DNA of 64,000 nt from NCBI GenBank assembly GCA_011947345.1, contig JAAVTG010001008.1:310001-374000 (forward strand). The letters run 5' to 3'. Numbering within the stretch: the stretch's first letter is position 1; each line of letters opens with the position of its first letter. Below, piece by piece: positions 58,891-64,000 of the stretch. The notes under the pieces were generated by a model. The model did no database searches and was not told the origin of the DNA. It was given only the letters and a program-made list of their open reading frames with translations. The stretch is from Phytophthora quininea (Eukaryota; Oomycota; Peronosporomycetes; Peronosporales; Peronosporaceae). The position numbers and the translations under genes are program-made.

Positions 58891-60195
58891 ATGCCCTCGA
58901 CCAAGTATGACATGGCGACACTTCTGGGCGCCTACAGCAGCCCAATCCAGCAGCCCGTAGGCCAGCAGCTGCCCAAGCTCTCGGTCGTGCTGCAGCAGAG
59001 AAGCAACGACCTCCCAACGCCGCCCAGCAGGACCCCAATGGACGGCTTGAAGCCGCTGAAACGAAGCGTGTCCGAGTGCGAGGCGGACGACCAGACAGCC
59101 GGGGAGACGACCCCATCAGCGGCCAAGAAGTGTCGCGGCAAGTGGCGCAAACCCACGTACCTGGTGCGGAAGGAGGAGAAGAGCGAGCTGCTGGAGCGCA
59201 TCAAGGAGCTGGAGGGCCAGGTGGCTTTCCTGCAGAACCGCACCAACATCGTGGCCTGGCAGGACAAGGACCGGCAGCAGATTGAGACGGAAATCAACAA
59301 CAACATACTGCGCAAGTCGGTGCGGCAGCATCAGCTGCGGGTGCTCTCGGCGCAGTCGGCGCTGTCGGAGCTCACGCAGGCGGTGAACAACCGCTGCCCA
59401 CTGGACATTTTCATCCACCTCGGACGCGACTGGGCCAAGAGGGCAGAGACCCTCGCAAGTCTTAAGACCCAACAGTGTCGAGACGCCGCCGAACTCGTGG
59501 AGAAGCGCACACAGTTCATGACGGAGGCCAGGGAGTACCAGGAGAACGCCCAGTTCGTGGACGAGTCGGGCGACTTTTGCTCCATCCGCTTCGACATCAC
59601 CCCACTGGACGGACTCACGACCGTCAAGGACGCGTTCGACGTGATCCAGTTCCACGTCAAGCACATGGACACCAAGCCCTTGCACTCCAAGTACACGTGC
59701 ACCAGCGAGCACGGCAATGACCACGACATTCTGCACCGCCGGCTCATCATGTCCGAGGTGGATGATGTGGTCACGGAGACCAACTTTGTCATGTTCTCCG
59801 AACGCCCCTCCAACGTGAGCCACCACAGCGTTGACGCTGAGCCGTGCAAGCCCTACGACCAGGGTGTGATGGTGATGAACTACGTGGACAAGGACGACCT
59901 GTATCCATACCGCTCCGACACGTGCGTCCGCCTGGACATCAGCGGCGTTATGGCGCTCAAATCCTGCCGTCGACGCGTCCAGACGCCGCAGGGCGAGCGA
60001 GAAGAGCCTGGAGTGGTGCTCACGCGGTGGATGCTGCAGAAATTGCGCCACACGGAGCTGCCAGTGCCCACACAAGTGCTGCAGAAGATGCGCGACCGCA
60101 TCAACGAGCCTGGCAACGCCATTTTGCGCGCCGTGAAGGCTGCGCGAGCACCCGTGGAGCTCTCGGCCAAGGACATTACGGTGCTAGGCTGCTAG
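58891..60195 (+). CDS. Coiled-coil/START-like oomycete family protein, paralogue 4
   Basis: 434 aa, intronless and without any frame break. A Ser/Pro-rich N-terminus is followed by a basic region (KKCRGKWRKPTYLVRKEEKS) running into a leucine-rich coil (ELLERIKELEGQVAFLQNR), a bZIP-like arrangement. The shared domain starts FIHLGRDWAKRAETLASL. It continues with GDFCSIRFDITPLDGLTTVK and DDLYPYRSDTCVRLDISG, and ends VVLTRWMLQKLRHTELP...MRDRINEPGNAILRAVKAAR. These blocks align with paralogues 1-3, but the two introns of paralogues 1 and 2 are absent. A nuclear or lipid-binding role is inferred only. Confidence 0.8.
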   Translation: MPSTKYDMATLLGAYSSPIQQPVGQQLPKLSVVLQQRSNDLPTPPSRTPMDGLKPLKRSVSECEADDQTAGETTPSAAKKCRGKWRKPTYLVRKEEKSELLERIKELEGQVAFLQNRTNIVAWQDKDRQQIETEINNNILRKSVRQHQLRVLSAQSALSELTQAVNNRCPLDIFIHLGRDWAKRAETLASLKTQQCRDAAELVEKRTQFMTEAREYQENAQFVDESGDFCSIRFDITPLDGLTTVKDAFDVIQFHVKHMDTKPLHSKYTCTSEHGNDHDILHRRLIMSEVDDVVTETNFVMFSERPSNVSHHSVDAEPCKPYDQGVMVMNYVDKDDLYPYRSDTCVRLDISGVMALKSCRRRVQTPQGEREEPGVVLTRWMLQKLRHTELPVPTQVLQKMRDRINEPGNAILRAVKAARAPVELSAKDITVLGC

Positions 60196-60502
60196 AATCC
60201 TTGGAGATACCATTCTAATTGACTAAATCGCCATTTTTGACATTGCAAGGGCGAGGCATGTGACAGTACGCCATGGAGTCCACTACTTATTTTGGCTGCT
60301 GTTTGATTCATCTTCGAGACACACACGATGTTCTCATGCAGCTATCACCCACAAACAGCCACTCCACAGGGCTACGTAGGCTGTAGGTAGCTTCCATTAA
60401 CGTTTGCACGCTCAATTCATTCTTAAACTTGCCAATTAAGGATCACCCGAGCTCGAACTCGGCAGAGTTCGTGACAGTTAATTAACTATTAGTAAGCGAG
60501 CG
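60196..60502. other. Leader of the Ty3/gypsy element, 5' LTR not delimited
   Basis: About 300 bp between paralogue 4 and gag. The 5' LTR and primer-binding site should be here, but the 3' LTR lies outside the window and no tRNA-complementary stretch was recognised. Confidence 0.4.
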
Positions 60503-60584
60503 ATGCCACCAGCAACGGATTCAGGCGCGCGAGACGATCGTCCCCAGCAGCGTCCCCGTGTGAATCCGCAAGGGACGCGATGGG

Positions 60585-61583
60585 ATGTACCCCGGACGGC
60601 TACACTCCTCCCCACCGGCTACAGCAACTGGGCAAGGTGAACAAGGTGCCTCAGCTCAAGACGCTACTGCACAAGGCTCGTCGGCAACGTCATCTTCCGC
60701 GCAGGCCTCTTTAACGCCTGACATGTTGGCGCAGCTGCTGCAACACACGCTGCAAACCTCGCAACAACAAGCGACGCAGATGACACAACTCCTGGCTCAG
60801 ACGACGCAGATCCAGCAGCAGATTTTGCAGGCTCAAACGCGTCCAAGACCATCTCGAAAGAAATCCGATCCACCACGCTTTGATGGCAGCGATCAGGACG
60901 ACTTGGAACTTTGGATTTTCTCCACAGAGCAGTATTACTCCGAGTTCCGTACCGAGATGCACGACTTTTCGTCAAACTTCTCGGACATGGTCTTTGCCAA
61001 CCTCGGCACGGACGCCCAAGCATGGTATCGTGATGTGAAGATATCGCTTGGGGCCAGTCCGCTTACATGGAGTGTCTTCAAGGAGCGTATTCGGGTGCGC
61101 TTCCGCGATAAGGATTTTAAGTTCAAGACGCTGACCAAAATGTACGAGTTGAAGGCTACAAAGTCCCAGCAGGAATACACATCTCGCTTCCTGCACTTGC
61201 TCTCGCAAGTGGACACGAAACTGCCTGAAGTCGTCAAGCGCTGGTTCTTTCAGCAAAATCTGCATGCGGACACGGCAGCGTACATCTCGCGAAATGTGCC
61301 TGACACTCTAGAGCAAGCCATCGAAATGGCTCAACGTTTTGAGGACGCTAAGCCCGCTAGTACGCGACCTCCGGCAAAGGAGCCTGCGACCCAGAACGCC
61401 AAAGCCAACAACAGCAGCCAAGGCAACAACAAGTCCAAGAAGAACGCCTCCAAGGACAACCCGATCAAGCAGTGCAACTACTGCAAGAGGAAAAACCACA
61501 CGGAGGACGAGTGCCGTACGAAGGTACGCGACATCGCCGCTGCTGCAGAATCTGGGTCGTCAAAAAACGGCTCAGCTCGGTAG
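60585..61583 (+). CDS. gag: Gag polyprotein of the Ty3/gypsy element
   Basis: Structural capsid protein. The Gln-rich N-terminal helix (MLAQLLQHTLQTSQQQATQM) is followed by the retrotransposon gag core (RFDGSDQDDLELWIFSTEQY; QAWYRDVKISLGASPLTWS; EYTSRFLHLLSQVDTKLPEV). The C-terminus is a Lys/Asn-rich linker and one CCHC knuckle. The frame stops at TAG 61581-61583. An upstream ATG at 60503 in a neighbouring frame (MPPATDSGARDDRPQQRPRV) probably marks the true start, separated by one frame break near 60630. Confidence 0.85.
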   Translation: MYPGRLHSSPPATATGQGEQGASAQDATAQGSSATSSSAQASLTPDMLAQLLQHTLQTSQQQATQMTQLLAQTTQIQQQILQAQTRPRPSRKKSDPPRFDGSDQDDLELWIFSTEQYYSEFRTEMHDFSSNFSDMVFANLGTDAQAWYRDVKISLGASPLTWSVFKERIRVRFRDKDFKFKTLTKMYELKATKSQQEYTSRFLHLLSQVDTKLPEVVKRWFFQQNLHADTAAYISRNVPDTLEQAIEMAQRFEDAKPASTRPPAKEPATQNAKANNSSQGNNKSKKNASKDNPIKQCNYCKRKNHTEDECRTKVRDIAAAAESGSSKNGSAR

Positions 61584-61600
61584 GGTGGCAACCTACCGAG
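61562..61600 (+). promoter_or_regulatory. Candidate -1 ribosomal frameshift signal at the gag-pol junction
   Basis: Slippery heptamer A AAA AAC at 61562-61568 lies exactly in the gag frame (codons AAA AAC). After a 7-nt spacer a perfect 9-bp hairpin follows: ctcggtagg 61576-61584 with cctaccgag 61592-61600, loop gtggcaa. The gag stop TAG sits within the 5' arm. A -1 shift leads into KKRLSSVGWQPTES and then the protease. Confidence 0.8.
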
Positions 61601-64000
61601 TCAACAAGGTCAGGAAGCTCTGGCAATAAGCTTTCTGCACCGCCATTGTCTGATGAAGCCGCTAGCAGCAGCTCAAAATGCCTAGCGTTTCATTCAGACA
61701 AACTATACTGCTATTTGACCCAGAACGCACGAATTTCCAACCACGTTGCTAAGTGTTTTGTGGACAGCGGGTCGTCATTCAACGCCATCTCACCAAAGCT
61801 GGCGCAAAAGCTGGACGTTGAAGTGAAACAATGCCCAGAACCTCTATCAGTGAAAATTGGAAACAATCAACGCATCCAAATTCCGCGCAAGGAAGCTGTT
61901 CTTACCATTAATATCGAAGGCTTTCCCGAGTACAAGTCGCCGATGTACGTCATGCCCATTCCCGAGGGCAAGGACATGTTACTCGGATGGCCATGGCTTG
62001 AGCAAGTGAACCCGGATATCGACTGGACGAACCGGACAATATCATCACGCAGTGATACCCAGTCGCCCACAGTTTTCTTCCGACAGTGCTTACGACAAAC
62101 TCCAGCTCGTAAAGTCGGCCGCCAACGTCTCAAAAATGGTCGCAGTACTCGCGAGGACGATACTCTCCAGTACTTTTACATGCATCATGATTTTGACAGT
62201 GCACAAGGATCCACTCGTGTTGTAGCAGCAAAAATCTGAAGAAACTACTGCGAGAAGAAGACAACGAATTCTGCTTCGTGATTCAGCATGATCCAGACAG
62301 CGCTAAAGCAGACCGGCAATTAACTCAAGACTGGGATGCACTTCGCGGACACCCTGCCGAAAACCTCCTGCTGAAATACAAAGACGTCGTATTTCGAACG
62401 CAGCTTCCTACCGTACCCCCAACGCGAAACGAAGATATCAAAGCCGAAATCGAACTTGTGGACGACGAACCTGTAGCGAGAAAGCAGTTTCGGCTCAGCG
62501 AAGAAATGAAGGCCGCAATTCGTGAGTGGACAGCAGAAATGCTTCGAGCTGGCATTATTCGGCGTTCTAAATCACCCTACTCAGCACCAACCTTTGCGTT
62601 AAAAGGCGGTGGGCTGGCGAGTAGTGCACGACTTTAGAGGAATCAACTCTAAGATTCGGCTGCCGGCGACGCCAGTCCCACGAAAGGAAGACATCTTCGA
62701 CTCAATGCGCAAAGGTAAGGTTTTTCAGCCATGGACCTTTGTGGGGATTCTTTCAGGTGCGCTTGAGGAAACCAGATGTGCCGTATACCGCATTTTCGAC
62801 TCCTGACGGATTATTCGAGTATTTGGTGACCCCCATGGGCCTCTCCTGCAGTCCTGCAGCGTTCAATAGGCTGATCCAGAAAGTTTTTGCCGACCAGAGC
62901 AGCTTCTGCAAGGCCTATTTCGATGATTTGTTTGTCTACACCGAAACGAACGATATGGAGGACCACCTTATCGCCCTCGAAAAGGTTCTCGAGAGGTGCA
63001 AGGAGGAGCAACTCTACGTCAAGCTGTCGAAGTGTACGTTCTGCGCCTCGGAAATACCTTGTCTAGGCGACTTCATCGGAATCCATGGCATTCGGGTGGA
63101 CCCCGACAAGGTGAGAGTGATCCAGAACTGGCCGAAGCCTCGCACAAAGCGTGAACTACAGTCGTTCCTCGGCACATGTGTATATGTGCTCAAGTACTGT
63201 CCAGACTTCGCAGAATATTCGGCTCCGCTCACAGAGTTGACAAAGGGGAAGACTCGAAACGAACAGCTCCAGTTCAGTGATCTGCATGAAAAGTGCTTTG
63301 AAGAACTCAAGCGCAGACTCTCTAAGCCTCCCGTTCTAGCTCACCCCGATTTTGACCGAATGTTTTGCGTGAAAATGGATGCATCTGACTTTGCCGTCGG
63401 TGGCTACCTGTACCAACTCGACGAAAAATGGACGAGAGAGTCATTGCTTATGGCGGCAGAAAACTCAGCGAAGCAGAACTGAAGTACCCAACTCGCGAAA
63501 AAGAGCTTCTCGCAGCTCTATTTGCAATGCGCACATGGCATGTGTATCTGATTGACAAGCCGTTCATGATCAGCACGGACCATCGTACGCTTGAAACCAT
63601 CCTTCAGCAGAAGACGTGCTCTCAGCGGCTGGCAAGATGGCTCAACGAGCTTGGAATGTACCAACCACTCTTCAAATGGATCAAAGGAGACTCCAACATA
63701 GTGGCCGACTTCGTCTCTCGAAACCCTGGCTGGAAGCAGGACACGACCGCAATTTCTCTCGCTGCACTATTGAAACATATCAGGGACGATAATGAGAATA
63801 ATGGCGTCTCAACTCACCTGTACGCAAGCCAGCATCGCGGACCATCCCACAATATACAAGAACGGTGCTCAGAGCTATGCCAGAGTGATGTTTTTTCGGC
63901 CCCATCGTCAAGAAACTACAAGCCAAAGACAATAGCGAAGCAGCCCCACATGCTGGTGAGCTACCCAAGAACGCGAACATTGACCATTATGAACTACAAG

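Larger units (their letters stand above)
60503..64000 (+). mobile_element. Ty3/gypsy LTR retrotransposon, 5' part (gag, protease, RT, RNase H)
   Basis: Gag (MPPATDSGARDD..., conserved part 60585-61583) has a Gln-rich region, a capsid-like section and a CNYCKRKNHTEDEC zinc knuckle. Protease motif FVDSGSSFNAIS is at about 61760. Reverse transcriptase 62470-63100 shows WRVVHDFRGIN, TPMGLSCSPAAFNR and YFDDLFVYTE. RNase H shows VKMDASDFAVGGYLY, then ISTDHRTLE. The order PR-RT-RH and RT motifs place it in Ty3/gypsy. Frame breaks within pol occur near 62235 (A5), 62610, 62722 and 62750 (T runs), and 63430. Integrase and the 3' LTR would lie right of the window. Confidence 0.9.

Noticed and set aside
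60196..60502. 5' LTR boundaries and primer-binding site of the gypsy element
   Set aside because: Without the 3' LTR in the window no repeat pair can be compared, and no tRNA-like complement was evident.

Overview
This is eukaryotic nuclear DNA that looks like an oomycete, most probably Phytophthora. The genes are dense and GC-rich, with introns of about 50-72 nt (GT..AG). Several protein families present are typical of oomycetes. Neighbouring genes are often only 40-210 bp apart, either head-to-head or tail-to-tail. No prokaryotic operons, rRNA, tRNA or CRISPR were seen.

Layout. 1-24.5 kb is mostly genic: an AASDH-type adenylating enzyme (partial), a beta-lactamase-fold membrane pseudoenzyme, a protein made of about 13 helicase-associated-like repeats, a coiled-coil/START-like protein, a large coiled-coil protein, an ankyrin-DHYC palmitoyltransferase, mitochondrial RsmH/METTL15, a RING protein, a second START-like paralogue, a dihydroxyacetone-phosphate acyltransferase, and a pogo-like DNA transposon with clear terminal inverted repeats. 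24.5-36.6 kb is gene-poor transposon debris: a GATC-rich stretch, a decayed LINE, a PIF/Harbinger-like non-autonomous element with TAA target duplications, and remnants of hAT, CENP-B-type and mariner-like transposases. 36.7-60.2 kb is genic again: a NIPA-type transporter with a Frizzled-like cysteine-rich ectodomain, an AAAP amino-acid transporter, AK6/Fap7, an unknown membrane-anchored protein, GUF1/LepA, a HAD phosphatase, a single-chain isopropylmalate dehydratase-like enzyme, a third START-like paralogue, a small zinc-motif protein, a two-TM protein and a fourth START-like paralogue. 60.5-64 kb is the first part of a Ty3/gypsy retrotransposon that runs off the window. Its gag-pol junction carries a textbook -1 frameshift signal.

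A caution for every coordinate: nearly all conserved multi-exon or long genes contain one or more single-base frame breaks. Most fall in short homopolymer runs, and in most of them one base is missing. I read these mainly as assembly or sequencing errors, not as gene death. CDS spans below therefore run through such breaks, and the breaks are noted in each entry.

Genes with readable roles are housekeeping: ribosome-related (RsmH, GUF1, AK6), lipid and branched-chain metabolism (DHAPAT-like, isopropylmalate dehydratase-like), membrane transport (NIPA, AAAP) and protein lipidation (DHYC). No RXLR or crinkler effector was recognised.
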